DNA of 64,000 nucleotides from Alphaproteobacteria bacterium (GCA_019247845.1 JAFBAL010000006.1:25109-89108); one strand, 5' to 3'. Counted from the stretch's first letter, positions 1 through 9,508 are shown. Notes: generated by a model from the sequence alone, not told the origin. Numbers and translations: made by a program.

Positions 1-1
1 C

Positions 2-448
2 GCGCCCGCGGTGGGCGCGGCGGCGACCGCCTTCGCGCTGGCACGCTGGCCGGTCGAGCGGCGCGCGGGGCTTTCGATGTTCGCCTGCGTGGGCGTGTTC
101 GGGCTGGCCACCATCGTCTTCGGCCTTTCGACGAACTTCGCGGTGTCGCTGGCGGCGCTCGCGGTCATCGGCGCGTCCGACATGGTCAGCGTCTATGTCC
201 GCTCGGCGCTGATCAACTTCGCGACCCCCGATCCGATGCGCGGACGCGTCGGCGCGGTCAACATGCTCTTCATCGGCGCCTCCAACGAGCTCGGCGAGTT
301 CGAATCCGGCTTCACCGCGGCGCTGTTCGGCACGGTGCCCGCGGTGGTCATCGGCGGGCTCGGCACGCTCGCGGTGGTCGCGATCTGGATGAAGCTGTTC
401 CCGCCCCTGCGCGACGTCGACCGGCTGACCGACGTTACCGCCCCGTAA
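2..448 (+). CDS. MFS transporter, C-terminal fragment
   Basis: This is the last 149 codons of a major facilitator superfamily permease whose start lies left of the window. The visible part has about four hydrophobic segments, and the tail, ending MKLFPPLRDVDRL, is typical of the drug and siderophore exporter group (MFS_3, EntS-like). It should sit in the inner membrane and move a small molecule by proton antiport; the substrate cannot be read from a fragment. It ends 58 nt before the next plus-strand gene, which looks unrelated. Confidence 0.8.
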   Translation, partial: APAVGAAATAFALARWPVERRAGLSMFACVGVFGLATIVFGLSTNFAVSLAALAVIGASDMVSVYVRSALINFATPDPMRGRVGAVNMLFIGASNELGEFESGFTAALFGTVPAVVIGGLGTLAVVAIWMKLFPPLRDVDRLTDVTAP

Positions 449-506
449 TTTTGCGCGAATTCTCCCGTGTGCTACTATAGGTGGCTTCGATCCGGGGGGA
501 TCCGCC

Positions 507-1595
507 ATGAAGCTTCAACGCATTCCGGCGATTGTCGTGTTGAGCGCGCTCGCGCTCCTGGCCGTGCCGTCGAGCGCCGCGGCGAGATGCCCGCCGGCCT
601 GTCAATTGGTCAGGTCGCTCTCCATCACCATCGCGCCGCAGGCCCTTACGGACGTGCCGGTCGAGCACGACGTGGAGAAGGTGCATTACACGCTGACGAC
701 CAAGGCCTACAACAATCCCGATCCCGTCACCGGCTATGTCTGCGCGGTCAGCCGCGAAGATGAGGACTGCAAGCCCGACAACAGCAACTACTTCCCCAAT
801 GTCACCGGCGACGCCACCCTGTCCGGAGCCGTGTTCTGGCATGTTCCGGCGTCGGATCCGCACGCGACCGCGATCATACGCTTCTGTCAATTGCCGCCGG
901 TCGACCCCGGCAGGACCTGCCACGGCACGTCCGAGACGCCCCTCGTCACGCCGGTCGCCGCCACCTATACCGTGACGCTGAACACCTTCACCATCGATCA
1001 CACGCGCGCCGTCCACAACGACTCGCTGACGGCCACGCTGCTCGGCGAAACCTTCGACGCCGGCGCCGGCGTCCATTGCAGAGTGGGAATCCCAGGGCCC
1101 GATTGCGTGCAGGCCGCGCTGCAGGGCGACCAGAGCGGCGGCTTCCATCCCTTCAAGGGCATGACGATCGGGCCGTTCACCCTGGTGCCGGGCCGGACCG
1201 ACGGCCTGCGCTTCGGCTATGCCATGCTCAATTTCGGCGACGGCAGCTATGGGCACGGCGATTTCAACGCGCTCGAATCGCAGGTGAGCGCGTTGCTGCT
1301 GGGCGGCTTGCGCAACAACGTCTTCACCGGCGATCTCCATCCCGTGGGCTCGGACTTCACGGACCAGATCAACGGCCTTCCCTGGCACGGTTGCGACGGG
1401 CCGGTGGCGGTACAGGTGGTGGGGCTGTTCGACAAAGGCGGAGTGTTCAGTCAAGACCTGCGCGCGCAGACCGACGCCACCGGCACGCTCGAACGCGACT
1501 CGCCGATCTTCGAGTTCAAGTCCCAGACCGGCTGCGGCTTCAGCCCCAAATATTCGACGATCTGGACGGTCAGGCGCACCTCGTGGAGCAAGTGA
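507..1595 (+). CDS. Secreted protein of unknown function
   Basis: A 362-residue protein with a clear Sec signal peptide (positive MKLQR, then a hydrophobic stretch to about residue 26, Ala-rich cleavage area). The mature part carries ten cysteines in loosely paired spacing (CPPAC near the mature N-terminus, then VC..DC, FC..TC, HC..DC and two GC near the end), so an oxidised periplasmic or extracellular beta-rich fold with disulfides is likely. I recognise no catalytic motif or family. A G-rich stretch ahead of the ATG can serve as ribosome-binding site. It abuts a convergent PEBP-family gene directly after its stop. Confidence 0.75.
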   Translation: MKLQRIPAIVVLSALALLAVPSSAAARCPPACQLVRSLSITIAPQALTDVPVEHDVEKVHYTLTTKAYNNPDPVTGYVCAVSREDEDCKPDNSNYFPNVTGDATLSGAVFWHVPASDPHATAIIRFCQLPPVDPGRTCHGTSETPLVTPVAATYTVTLNTFTIDHTRAVHNDSLTATLLGETFDAGAGVHCRVGIPGPDCVQAALQGDQSGGFHPFKGMTIGPFTLVPGRTDGLRFGYAMLNFGDGSYGHGDFNALESQVSALLLGGLRNNVFTGDLHPVGSDFTDQINGLPWHGCDGPVAVQVVGLFDKGGVFSQDLRAQTDATGTLERDSPIFEFKSQTGCGFSPKYSTIWTVRRTSWSK

Positions 1596-2129
1596 TCAGC
1601 GCCTCACCCAGCCCGTGATCGTCGCCTTGTCGATGGCGATGAGGCCGAGCGCCGTCTGAAGCTCCATCGCGCTCGCATTTGGCGGCACGTCGGAAAAGCG
1701 CGGCAGCGCCCAGAGCGTGAAGCGATAATGATGCACGCCCGAGCCGTCGGGCGGGCAGGGGCCGTCGTAGAAGTTGTCGCCGAAGTTGCTCTTCACGCCG
1801 AAGGCGCCCTTGGGCAGCGTCTGGACGCCCCGGTCCAGCCCGGTGGAATCGGGCGGCAGATAGACCACGATCCAATGCGACCACAGCTTGGGCTTCACGT
1901 CGATGTCGATCATGGTCAGCACCAGCGTCTTGGCCGTGTTCGGCACGCCGCGCCAAGCGAGCGCGGGCGAGATGTTCTCGCCGCCGCAGCGCTTGTAGAC
2001 CTGCGCGAGCGCGAGCTCGCCGCCGTCGCGGAAATCGCCGCTCGTCAGGCTCATCGCCGAGGCCGGCGCGGCCGCCAGCAGGACCACTCCGAAAGCCGCC
2101 CGCACTGCCCGCCCGATCGCCGCCTTCAT
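1596..2129 (-). CDS. YbhB/YbcL family Raf-kinase-inhibitor-like protein
   Basis: A 177-residue member of the phosphatidylethanolamine-binding protein (PEBP) family in its bacterial YbhB/YbcL form. The start chosen at 2129 gives a signal peptide ending near APASA, so the product is periplasmic. Family marks visible are GGENISPALAW near the mature N-terminus, MIDIDVKPKLWSHWIV (the ligand-pocket Asp and His region) and the YRFTLWAL strand near the C-terminus. The molecular role of bacterial PEBP proteins is poorly known. Longer in-frame starts would read through antisense of the neighbour and lose the signal peptide. Confidence 0.9.
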   Translation of the reverse strand: MKAAIGRAVRAAFGVVLLAAAPASAMSLTSGDFRDGGELALAQVYKRCGGENISPALAWRGVPNTAKTLVLTMIDIDVKPKLWSHWIVVYLPPDSTGLDRGVQTLPKGAFGVKSNFGDNFYDGPCPPDGSGVHHYRFTLWALPRFSDVPPNASAMELQTALGLIAIDKATITGWVRR

Positions 2130-2213
2130 TTTCGTCTCCCCGTCGCTGCGCGACGTCACTATTGTCTTGTGGCCGGGTGCGCGGCAAGACTGGGGCACCA
2201 GAGGGGTCGTCAC

Positions 2214-2855
2214 ATGAACTTGAAAGTCATCGGCGCCGGCTTCGGCCGCACCGGCACGCATTCGCTGAAGATCGCGCTGGAAATGCTGGGCTTCGCGCCC
2301 TGCTACCACATGGTCGAGGTGTTCTCGCACCCCGGTCACTCCGAGGCTTGGGAAGCCGCCGCGCGGGGCGAGAGCATCGACTGGGAATGGCTGATCGGCG
2401 CCTATCGCGCCGCCGTCGACTGGCCGTCGGCCTATTTCTGGCGCGAGCTGTGGGCCAAGAACCCCGATGCCAAGATCATCCTGACCGAGCGCGACGCCGG
2501 GGCGTGGTACAAGTCCTTCTCGTCCACGATCCTGGAGTTCATGCAGCGCGGCGACGCGGGCATCACCGATCCGATCCTGCTGGCGCAGCGCAAGATGGGC
2601 CGGTTCCTGCTGAACGAGTCGCTGTTCGGCGGCCGCTTCGACAAGGATCACGTCATCGACGTCTACAAGAAGAGCAACGAAGCCGTGCGCCGCGAGGTGC
2701 CCAAGGACAAGCTCCTGGTGTTCGATGCGCCGGACGGCTGGGGACCGCTTTGCGCCTTCCTGGGCGTGGCGGTGCCCGAGACGCCCTATCCGCTCACCAA
2801 TACGACCGAGGAATTCCGCAGCCGCGCCATGGCGCGCCGCGCCGACAAGAATTGA
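2214..2855 (+). CDS. Sulfotransferase family protein
   Basis: A 213-residue cytosolic protein that begins with GAGFGRTGTHSLKIALEML, the nucleotide (PAPS) binding loop of the Sulfotransfer_4 family. Later landmarks are WRELWAKNPDAKIILTERD, the strand around the 3'-phosphate-binding site, and the C-terminal FDAPDGWGPLCAFLG motif. It would transfer sulfate from PAPS to an unknown hydroxyl or amine acceptor. It is followed after 8 nt by an MFS permease gene, so the two are probably co-transcribed, and the substrate may be imported or exported by that permease. Confidence 0.88.
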   Translation: MNLKVIGAGFGRTGTHSLKIALEMLGFAPCYHMVEVFSHPGHSEAWEAAARGESIDWEWLIGAYRAAVDWPSAYFWRELWAKNPDAKIILTERDAGAWYKSFSSTILEFMQRGDAGITDPILLAQRKMGRFLLNESLFGGRFDKDHVIDVYKKSNEAVRREVPKDKLLVFDAPDGWGPLCAFLGVAVPETPYPLTNTTEEFRSRAMARRADKN

Positions 2856-2863
2856 GGAACGCC

Positions 2864-4087
2864 ATGTCCGCACTTACAGGCTGGACCTCGACGCAGCGTC
2901 ATGTGGTCGTGGCGAGCTATCTGGGCTGGACGCTGGACGCGTTCGACTTCCTGCTGCTGACACTGGTTGCCAAGGACGTGGCGGCCGAGTTCCACACGCC
3001 GGCGACGACGGTCGGCTGGGCCCTGCTGCTGACGCTGTCGGCGCGGCCCGTCGGCGCCTTCATCTTCGGACGTCTCGCCGACCGCTTCGGACGCAGGCCG
3101 ATCCTTCAGATCGACGTGCTGCTCTATTCGGCGCTGGCCTTCGCCTCGGCCTTCTCGCCCAACGTCGCGGTGTTCCTGGTCCTGCGCGGATTGTTCGGCG
3201 TGGCGATGGGCGGCGAATGGGGCATCGGCTCGTCGCTCACCTTCGAGCACATCAAGCCGGAATCGCGCGGTTTCGTGTCGGGGCTGCTGCAGACGGGCTA
3301 TCCGACCGGCTATTTGCTTTCGGCCCTGGCCGCCTATCTGCTGCTGCCGGAATTCGGCTGGCGGGTGCTGGTGATGGCGAGCGCGCTGCCGGCGCTGCTC
3401 ATCGTCTATGTCCGCCGCTTCGTGCCGGAATCGCCCACCTGGCACAAAGGCATGGCGGTCAGGACCGGCACGCTCGCCATCGTGCGACGCCACTGGGCGC
3501 TGGCGCTGTTCGCCATCGTGATGATGGCGGGCTTCAACAGCTTCAGCCACGGCACCCAGGATTTCTATCCGAACTTCCTGCGCATCCAGATGGGCTTCGA
3601 TCCGAGAAGCGCGAGCCTGCTGGTGATGGTCGGCGCGGTCGGCGCGATCCTGGGGGGCTTGAGCTTCGGCGCGCTGTCCGAGCGCATCGGACGGCGCCGC
3701 GCCATCACCATCTCGGCGCTGCTGTTCCTGCCCGTGGTGCCGTTCTGGGTGTTCTGGTCGCACGACGCGCTATCGCTCGCGATCGCCTTCTTCGCCTCGC
3801 AGTTCTTCGTGCAGGGCGCCTGGGGCGTGGTGCCGGCGCATCTGAACGAGCTGTCGCCGGCCGATGCGCGGGGCACCTTCCCGGGCTTCGTCTACCAGTT
3901 CGGCAACTTCATCGCCTCAGGGATCGGCCTGCTGCAGACGACCTTGGTGGAGAGCCACGGCTGGCAGTATTCCCAGGCGCTGGCCGTGGTGGCGGTGGGC
4001 GCCGCGGTCGTCATCGTGCTGTTCGTCAATCTGGGGCCCGAGGCCAAGGGCGTGGCGATGGCCCCCGATAGCGTTCCGGCCGACTAA
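2864..4087 (+). CDS. MFS transporter (metabolite:H+ symporter type)
   Basis: A 407-residue inner-membrane permease with about twelve hydrophobic segments. GWTLDAFDFLLL in helix 1 carries the acidic residues typical of the metabolite:H+ symporter (sialate, lactate, aromatic acid) groups, and GRLADRFGRRPIL is the MFS signature loop between helices 2 and 3; a second copy, GALSERIGRRRAI, sits in the C-terminal half. The substrate is not identifiable. It follows the sulfotransferase gene by 8 nt. Its 3' end overlaps the convergent OmpA-like gene by 4 nt. Confidence 0.9.
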   Translation: MSALTGWTSTQRHVVVASYLGWTLDAFDFLLLTLVAKDVAAEFHTPATTVGWALLLTLSARPVGAFIFGRLADRFGRRPILQIDVLLYSALAFASAFSPNVAVFLVLRGLFGVAMGGEWGIGSSLTFEHIKPESRGFVSGLLQTGYPTGYLLSALAAYLLLPEFGWRVLVMASALPALLIVYVRRFVPESPTWHKGMAVRTGTLAIVRRHWALALFAIVMMAGFNSFSHGTQDFYPNFLRIQMGFDPRSASLLVMVGAVGAILGGLSFGALSERIGRRRAITISALLFLPVVPFWVFWSHDALSLAIAFFASQFFVQGAWGVVPAHLNELSPADARGTFPGFVYQFGNFIASGIGLLQTTLVESHGWQYSQALAVVAVGAAVVIVLFVNLGPEAKGVAMAPDSVPAD

Positions 4088-5034
4088 GCGGCGACGAAGA
4101 TATCGACGCGATCCGGCGCGCCGCTCGGCGCTCCGCCCATGGCGCGCACGACGATGCGCTCCGAGGGGATGCCGTCGTCGATCAGCAGCTGGCGCACGAT
4201 CAGCGCGCGCTTGAGCGACAGCCGGCGCGCATCCGACGACTTGTCGTTGGGCTTGCCGCCGAAGGCCTCGAGCTGGATATGCGCCGTGCCGCTCCACAAG
4301 GCCGCGTTCAGGCTGGCCGTCATGCCCTTGATCGAATCGATGGCCGAGACCGGCGGCTCCTCGGCGCCCGGCGCGAACATGATCGAGTTGCGGCCGACGC
4401 TGGTATCGATGCTCGCCGTCTTGGTCTCGGGCTGCTGAACCTGGTTGCCGGAGACGACGCCGAAGGTGTCGTCCTGCTTCGGCGCAGGCGCGGCAGCAGG
4501 CTTCGCAGGCGACGGCTTGGGAGCGGCGACCTGCGGCTTCACCGAGGCGACCTGCTGCTTCGGCGGCGCGGGCCTGGCCACCACGGGTGCCGGCTTGGCT
4601 GCGACAGGCGCGGGCCTGGCTGGTGCCGCCTGTTCCTTGGCCATCTCGTCCATCAGCAGGCTCGCCGCGCTCTCCTTGGGGATGGAGGTGGTCTGCGAGC
4701 GTACGGGCGGCGATGAGGGGGGTGGGGCCGCGGCAAGCTCGACCTTGGGTGTCCTCGGCTTGGGCTTGGCCGTCGCGACGCGATGGAGCGCGTGATGCTT
4801 GCGCGGCATGTGCAGGACGATAGGCAGGCCCGGATAGGGATCGCCGGGTTGCAGCAGTTCCCTCTGCACGCGCCCGTATTTCCCGCCCGGATAGAGCAGG
4901 ACCCGCGTGCCCGAGGCGTTCGGGTTCACGGTGACGTCGGGCTGGATCTGGGCCGCCGCGGGCGTGGCCAAAGCCAGCCCCGCCAGTGCCGTCCCCAATG
5001 CTGCCAGTACTGCCGAATATGCAAATCGTCTCAT
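4084..5034 (-). CDS. OmpA-like C-terminal domain envelope protein
   Basis: A 316-residue exported protein. Residues 1 to about 27 form a signal peptide (MRRFAYS, hydrophobic core, TPAAAQ). A long Pro/Ala/Lys-rich linker covers roughly residues 85 to 200, as in proteins that span the periplasm. The C-terminal 110 residues resemble an OmpA peptidoglycan-binding domain: LEAFGG, then SSDARRLSLKRALIVRQLL, then GIPSERIVVRAMGG, where the R-x-x-S-x-x-R-A pattern is the family mark. The Asp and Arg that normally bind diaminopimelate are only partly conserved. The start at 5034 was preferred because an upstream in-frame start would bury the signal peptide. Confidence 0.8.
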   Translation of the reverse strand: MRRFAYSAVLAALGTALAGLALATPAAAQIQPDVTVNPNASGTRVLLYPGGKYGRVQRELLQPGDPYPGLPIVLHMPRKHHALHRVATAKPKPRTPKVELAAAPPPSSPPVRSQTTSIPKESAASLLMDEMAKEQAAPARPAPVAAKPAPVVARPAPPKQQVASVKPQVAAPKPSPAKPAAAPAPKQDDTFGVVSGNQVQQPETKTASIDTSVGRNSIMFAPGAEEPPVSAIDSIKGMTASLNAALWSGTAHIQLEAFGGKPNDKSSDARRLSLKRALIVRQLLIDDGIPSERIVVRAMGGAPSGAPDRVDIFVAA

Positions 5035-5107
5035 GACGGCGCGACAATAGACATCGCAGGCCTCCCGCTCAATATTGTCGGCCAGCGTCAAATATGAAGG
5101 GTGGGAC

Positions 5108-6217
5108 ATGAAGACCAAGGCCGCGGTTTCCTACAAGGCGGGCGAGCCGCTGGTGATCGAGACCGTCGATCTGGAGGGCCCCAAGGCCGGCGAGGTGCTG
5201 GTCGAGATCAGGGCCAGCGGGGTATGCCACACCGACGAATTCACCCGCTCGGGCGCCGACCCGGAAGGCCTGTTCCCCGCCATCTTCGGCCACGAGGGCG
5301 CGGGCGTCGTGGTCGATGTCGGCCCGGGGGTGACGACGCTCAAGAAGGGCGACCACGTCATTCCGCTCTACACGCCGGAATGCCGGCAGTGCAAATCCTG
5401 CACCTCGCACAAGACCAATCTCTGCACCGCGATCCGTGGCACGCAAGGCAAGGGCGTGATGCCCGACGGCACCTCGCGCTTCTCCATCGGGGGCAAGATG
5501 GTGCACCACTATATGGGCTGCTCGACCTTCTCCAACCACACCGTGCTGCCCGAGATCGCGTTGGCCAAGATCCGCGAGGACGCGCCGTTCGACAAGGTCT
5601 GCTACATCGGCTGCGGCGTGACGACGGGCATCGGCGCGGTGATCAACACCGCCAAGGTCGAGGCCGGCGCGAATGTCGTGGTGTTCGGACTGGGCGGCAT
5701 CGGGCTCAACGTCGTGCAGGGGGCGCGCATGGTCGGCGCCAACATGATCGTGGGCGTCGACCTGAACCCCAAGCGCGAGGCGCTGGCGCGCCAGTTCGGC
5801 ATGACGCATTTCGTCAACCCGAAGGACGTGAAGGGCGACCTCGTGCCCCATCTCGTCGAGCTGACCGGCGGCGGCGCGGACTATTCCTTCGAATGCATCG
5901 GCAATGTCGAGGTGATGCGCCAGGCGCTGGAATGCTGCCATCGCGGCTGGGGCGTCAGCGTCATCATCGGCGTGGCCGGCAGCGGCCAGGAGATCAAGAC
6001 GCGCCCCTTCCAGCTCGTCACCGGGCGGGTGTGGAAGGGCACTGCCTTCGGCGGCGCGCGCGGCCGTACCGACGTGCCCAAGGTCGTCGACTGGTACATG
6101 GACGGCAAGATCAACATCGACGACCTGATCACGCACGTCATGCCGGTCGAGAAGATCAACGACGCCTTCGACCTGATGCACAAGGGCGAAAGCATCCGCT
6201 CGGTGGTGACGTTTTAG
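5108..6217 (+). CDS. adhC: S-(hydroxymethyl)glutathione dehydrogenase (class III ADH)
   Basis: A 369-residue zinc alcohol dehydrogenase of class III, which oxidises the formaldehyde-glutathione adduct with NAD+. The catalytic zinc ligand C40 (GVCHTD), H62-E63 (GHEGAG) and the four structural-zinc cysteines C92, C95, C98 and C106 are present, followed by the nucleotide-binding [13 protein letters not shown]. Length and the [11 protein letters not shown] segment fit class III rather than ethanol dehydrogenases. A VOC-family gene follows after 18 nt and is likely in the same transcript, suggesting a joint aldehyde-detoxification role. No S-formylglutathione hydrolase gene is nearby. Confidence 0.95.
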   Translation: MKTKAAVSYKAGEPLVIETVDLEGPKAGEVLVEIRASGVCHTDEFTRSGADPEGLFPAIFGHEGAGVVVDVGPGVTTLKKGDHVIPLYTPECRQCKSCTSHKTNLCTAIRGTQGKGVMPDGTSRFSIGGKMVHHYMGCSTFSNHTVLPEIALAKIREDAPFDKVCYIGCGVTTGIGAVINTAKVEAGANVVVFGLGGIGLNVVQGARMVGANMIVGVDLNPKREALARQFGMTHFVNPKDVKGDLVPHLVELTGGGADYSFECIGNVEVMRQALECCHRGWGVSVIIGVAGSGQEIKTRPFQLVTGRVWKGTAFGGARGRTDVPKVVDWYMDGKINIDDLITHVMPVEKINDAFDLMHKGESIRSVVTF

Positions 6218-6235
6218 GAGAGGGATAAAACGGCA

Positions 6236-6616
6236 ATGGCGATTTTCACGCATGTGGTGCTGGGCACCAACGACCTGGAACGGTCGCGCAAATTCTATGA
6301 CAGCACGCTGGGCGCGCTGGGTCTGACGCGCGTCATGAACATGGACGGCGCCAGCCTGTGGGGCAAGGACGCGCCGGAGTTCATGGTCACCAAGCCCGCG
6401 AACGGCCAGCCCGCGACGCATGCGAACGGCGGCACCGTCGGCTTCGCCGCCGCCGACCGGCCCGCGGTGCATGCGTTCCACGAGAAGGCGCTCGCCGCAG
6501 GCGGCACCTGCGAAGGCCCGCCCGGCCCGCGCAGCTTCACGCCGACGGCCTATGCGGCCTATGTGCGCGATCCGGACGGCAACAAGCTGTGCGCGTATAC
6601 GTTCGTGGCGGGGTGA
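6236..6616 (+). CDS. VOC family protein (glyoxalase/dioxygenase fold)
   Basis: A 126-residue single vicinal-oxygen-chelate domain protein: FTHVVLGTNDLERSRKFYD at the N-terminus gives the first metal-ligand His, and AAYVRDPDGNKLCAYTF at the C-terminus is the family ending, with Cys-Ala where a glutamate ligand is often found. The typical GxPxHxAFxA strand appears as PAVHAFHEKALAAGG. It lies 18 nt after the formaldehyde dehydrogenase gene with an AGGAGAGGG Shine-Dalgarno in the gap, so it is probably co-expressed. The substrate is unknown. Confidence 0.85.
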   Translation: MAIFTHVVLGTNDLERSRKFYDSTLGALGLTRVMNMDGASLWGKDAPEFMVTKPANGQPATHANGGTVGFAAADRPAVHAFHEKALAAGGTCEGPPGPRSFTPTAYAAYVRDPDGNKLCAYTFVAG

Positions 6617-6622
6617 GCGAGA

Positions 6623-6883
6623 CTAGGGCACTTTGGAACTGACGTGCTGAGCGGCGGAACAGTGAACCGCCGTCCCAGCTGCCGAGCTGTTGCTCCAGCA
6701 CAGGCGAAGATAGGCCATGTGGGTCAGCACCCATACGTGATAGTTGCCGTTCTCGTCCTTGGTCTGCGCCGAGGCAAGCTGGTAGGTGGCCGGCGTGGAT
6801 TCCTGGGCGGCGACTTGGCGGCCGATGGCGAAAGCGGCGACGGCAAGCGTCATGGCGATGAGCGCGATACGATCCTTGGTCAT
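6623..6883 (-). CDS. Small secreted protein of unknown function
   Basis: An 86-residue protein whose first 25 residues (MTKDR, then a hydrophobic run to VAAQ) form a signal peptide. The mature part is short and polar with two cysteines (C62 and C74 by count), which could form one disulfide. The start at 6883 is supported by an AGGAG about 6 nt upstream on the minus strand; a longer in-frame start exists but would hide the signal peptide. No family recognised. Confidence 0.65.
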   Translation of the reverse strand: MTKDRIALIAMTLAVAAFAIGRQVAAQESTPATYQLASAQTKDENGNYHVWVLTHMAYLRLCWSNSSAAGTAVHCSAAQHVSSKVP

Positions 6884-6970
6884 GGGAAGCTCCTGATCAC
6901 TGCCCTGATCTAACGCATCAGTTGAGGCAGTGTAGCGCAACCTCTTAGGTTGCGTCAGGGTGCGCGCCCG

Positions 6971-7774
6971 CTACTTCCCCGCCGCCTTGATCAGCTTCAG
7001 CATCTGCGGATGCAGCGCGTCGTTGGCGGCGAGGATGGTGCCGCCTTCGAGCATGTCGGGGCCGCCGTTCAGGTCGCTGACGACGCCTTGCGCCTCCTTG
7101 ACCAGCAGGATGCCCGCGGCCACGTCCCAGGGAGCGAGCCCGCGCTCCCAGAACGCGTCGTAGCGGCCGGCGGCGACATAGGCGAGATCGAGCGAGGCCG
7201 CGCCCATGCGGCGGATGCCGGAGGTCACGGGCATGACCGCGGCGAGCTCGGCCTGCATGCGGGCGAAATCCTTGTCCTCGTCGCCGAGGAACGGAAAGCC
7301 GGTGGCCGCGAGCACGCCGGCCAGCGTCTTGCGCGCCGCGACCCGCAGGCGCTTGGAGTTGAGATAGGCGCCGTGGCCCTTTTCCGCGACGAACATCTCG
7401 TCGGTCGCCGGGTTGTAGACCAGGGCCGAGACCAGCTGTCCCTCGCGCTCGAGCCCGATCGAGATCGCGAAGTGCGGGATGCCGTGCAGGAAGTTCGTCG
7501 TGCCGTCGATGGGATCGATGATGAAGCGGTGCGTCTTGTCCTTGCCCTCGATCGTGCCGCTTTCTTCGCCGAGGAAGCCGTAGCCGGGCCGCGCGCGCGT
7601 CAGCTCTTCGATGAGGATGCGCTCGGTGCGCTTGTCGGCCGAGGAGACGAAATCGGCCGGCCCCTTCATCGACACCTGAAGGTTCTCGAGCTCGCCGAGG
7701 TCGCGCACCAGCGGACGCGCCGCCTTGCGCGCCGCGGCCATCATCACGTTGAGGGCGGGGGAGATGTAAGCCAT
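6971..7774 (-). CDS. suhB: Inositol monophosphatase family protein
   Basis: A 267-residue lithium-sensitive phosphatase of the SuhB type. The metal-binding motifs are present: GEESG (Glu), DPIDGTTNFLHGIP (the D-x-I-D-G-T/S signature) and the C-terminal APWDVAAGILLVKEAQG. It dephosphorylates inositol 1-phosphate and related sugar phosphates, and in some bacteria also acts in rRNA transcription. Its start codon overlaps the stop codon of the elongation factor P gene by one base, so the two are translationally coupled in one transcript. Confidence 0.93.
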   Translation of the reverse strand: MAYISPALNVMMAAARKAARPLVRDLGELENLQVSMKGPADFVSSADKRTERILIEELTRARPGYGFLGEESGTIEGKDKTHRFIIDPIDGTTNFLHGIPHFAISIGLEREGQLVSALVYNPATDEMFVAEKGHGAYLNSKRLRVAARKTLAGVLAATGFPFLGDEDKDFARMQAELAAVMPVTSGIRRMGAASLDLAYVAAGRYDAFWERGLAPWDVAAGILLVKEAQGVVSDLNGGPDMLEGGTILAANDALHPQMLKLIKAAGK

Positions 7775-8340
7775 CAGGCGCGGCGCAGATAAGAGCCGTC
7801 TTCGGTCGCGACGACGATCTTCTCGCCGGCCTCGATGAAGGGCGGAACCTGGATCTTCATGCCGTTGTCGAGCACGGCGCCCTTGTAGGACGGCGCCGCG
7901 GTGCCGCCCTTGAGCACGGGATCGGCTTCGGTCACGGTCAGCACGACGTTCAGCGGAAGCTGGATGCCGATGGGCTTGCCGTCATAGAGCTGCACCAGGG
8001 TCTTCATGCCGTCCTGCAGGAAACGCGCCTGGTCCTCGCCGACGAACTCGATGGAGAGCTCGATCTGGTCGTAGGTCTCCTGGTCCATGAAGGTCAGCAT
8101 GTCGCCGTTGGCGAAGAGGAACTGGAAGTCCTTCTTCTCGAGATAGACCTCTTCGACCGACTCGTCCGAGCGGAAGCGCTGGTTCAGCTTGGTGCCGTTC
8201 AGGATGTTCTTGAGCTCGACCTGGTTGTAGGCGCCGCCCTTGCCGGGCTTCACCTTCTGGGTCTTGACCGCCATCCACAGCCCACCGTCGAATTCCAGCG
8301 TCTTGCCGGGGGTGATTTCGTTTCCATTGATCTTGGGCAT
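7774..8340 (-). CDS. efp: Translation elongation factor P
   Basis: A 188-residue protein of standard EF-P length, which relieves ribosome stalling at consecutive prolines. The N-terminal domain shows [20 protein letters not shown], where the Lys of PGKGG (residue 34 or 35) is the usual site of lysine modification. The acidic OB domains II and III follow, with the C-terminal GSYLRRA. It is first in a minus-strand pair with suhB. No epmA or epmB gene is in the window, so the modification state cannot be told. Confidence 0.96.
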   Translation of the reverse strand: MPKINGNEITPGKTLEFDGGLWMAVKTQKVKPGKGGAYNQVELKNILNGTKLNQRFRSDESVEEVYLEKKDFQFLFANGDMLTFMDQETYDQIELSIEFVGEDQARFLQDGMKTLVQLYDGKPIGIQLPLNVVLTVTEADPVLKGGTAAPSYKGAVLDNGMKIQVPPFIEAGEKIVVATEDGSYLRRA

Positions 8341-8395
8341 GCGTGTTCCTCGCGCGCGGACGGTTTGGCGGTGACAAAGAGCGCGCGGGTTTTAG

Positions 8396-8427
8396 CGGGC
8401 GGGACCGCCAAAGGCAAATCCCGCCCG
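8396..8427 (-). terminator. GC-rich hairpin after the DUF4383 gene
   Basis: A 9-bp perfect stem (CGGGCGGGA / TCCCGCCCG) with a 14-nt loop lies between the DUF4383 gene and efp on the minus strand. It has no T-run after it, so it is a weak or Rho-assisted terminator at best, or a leader structure for efp. Confidence 0.35.
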
Positions 8428-8449
8428 TCGAAGCGGCAAGGCGGAGATG

Positions 8450-8821
8450 CTAGGGGGCTGCGGCACCGTTCTCGGGCAGCATGAAGCCCGCGGCCAGGAT
8501 CGCCGCGGCCAGGCCCACATGCAGCCATTTGTCCGCCTCGTTGATGGCGACGCCGAACATCTGTCCGTCCATCACCATGAAGAAGCCGCAGACGGCGACC
8601 AGGCCGTAGATCACGCCCACGATCTTGAGCGCTGTCGACGAGCCCAGCCCCAAGAAGGCGCCCGCCAGCAACAGCACGCCGCTGGCGATATGGACGATGT
8701 TGTGCAGCGAATTGGTCATGAAGAGACCGGTCGGCCCGACGATCGGATTGTCGACATAGCCGAGCGCGCCCACGATGAGGAACACGACTCCGAACAGAAT
8801 GGCGGCGTTCCTGGCGTTCAT
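8450..8821 (-). CDS. DUF4383 family membrane protein
   Basis: A 123-residue integral membrane protein with four hydrophobic segments at about residues 5-22, 40-62, 67-90 and 96-115. The pattern GYVDNPIVGPTGLFMTNSLHN followed by a HIASG motif between helices 1 and 2 fits the DUF4383 family, whose function is unknown. The start at 8821 has a GAGGGGAAG ribosome-binding site just upstream; a TTG six codons further out is also possible. The gene lies upstream of efp on the same strand with a hairpin between. Confidence 0.8.
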   Translation of the reverse strand: MNARNAAILFGVVFLIVGALGYVDNPIVGPTGLFMTNSLHNIVHIASGVLLLAGAFLGLGSSTALKIVGVIYGLVAVCGFFMVMDGQMFGVAINEADKWLHVGLAAAILAAGFMLPENGAAAP

Positions 8822-8890
8822 AATCTTCCCCTCTTTCAAGTTGGAGGAGGAGTGTGGGTCCGTTCGCGCGATTCGCGCAAGGCGGGCCGA

Positions 8891-9508
8891 TCAGGCGAAC
8901 AGCGCGTCGAAGGCCTTCACGGCGGCCGCGGGGCCTTGGGCGTGGTCCCATACGCCCGACGACACGGCCAGGAAATCGGCGCCGGCCTCGACCAGCGGCG
9001 CTGCGTTTTCCAAAGTGATGCCGCCGATGGCGACGACCGGCACGGTCATGAACCTGGCCCACCATTCGAGCAGCTCGACGTCGGCAGTGAACTTCACCGC
9101 CTTGGTCGCGGTCGGGAAGAACGCGCCAAAGGCGACGTAGTCCGCGCCGGCTTCGCCCGCCGCGAAGGCCAGGTCGCGCGAGTTGTGGCAGGTGACGCCG
9201 ACGATGCGGTCGCGTCCCATCGCGGCGCGCGCCTCGTCATAGCTCGCGTCTTCCTGGCCGACATGCACGCCGTCGCAGCCGAGCCTGGCCGCGAGATCGG
9301 GGCGGTCGTTCAGGATGAACGCGGTGCCGGCGCGCTGGGCTATGGGCATCAGCGCGTCTGCGGCGCGCGCGAGCTCGTCGTCGCTTGCCTCCTTCAGCCG
9401 CAGCTGCAGCGAGGCGACGTCGCCCGCGTCCAGCGCCTGCGTCAAGATTTCGGCAAAGGCGCGCGGCTCGAGCTTCGCCGGCGTGATGAGATAGAGACGG
9501 CAGGCCAA
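8891..9508 (-). CDS. thiE: Thiamine-phosphate synthase
   Basis: A 205-residue TIM-barrel enzyme that joins hydroxymethylpyrimidine diphosphate to thiazole phosphate. The N-terminal [19 protein letters not shown], then [27 protein letters not shown] (pyrophosphate-binding Asn-Asp region) and [20 protein letters not shown] are all typical. VTCHN replaces the commoner GxSxH sequence, which is an accepted variant. It stands alone; no other thiamine gene and no TPP riboswitch was seen nearby. Confidence 0.92.
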   Translation of the reverse strand: MACRLYLITPAKLEPRAFAEILTQALDAGDVASLQLRLKEASDDELARAADALMPIAQRAGTAFILNDRPDLAARLGCDGVHVGQEDASYDEARAAMGRDRIVGVTCHNSRDLAFAAGEAGADYVAFGAFFPTATKAVKFTADVELLEWWARFMTVPVVAIGGITLENAAPLVEAGADFLAVSSGVWDHAQGPAAAVKAFDALFA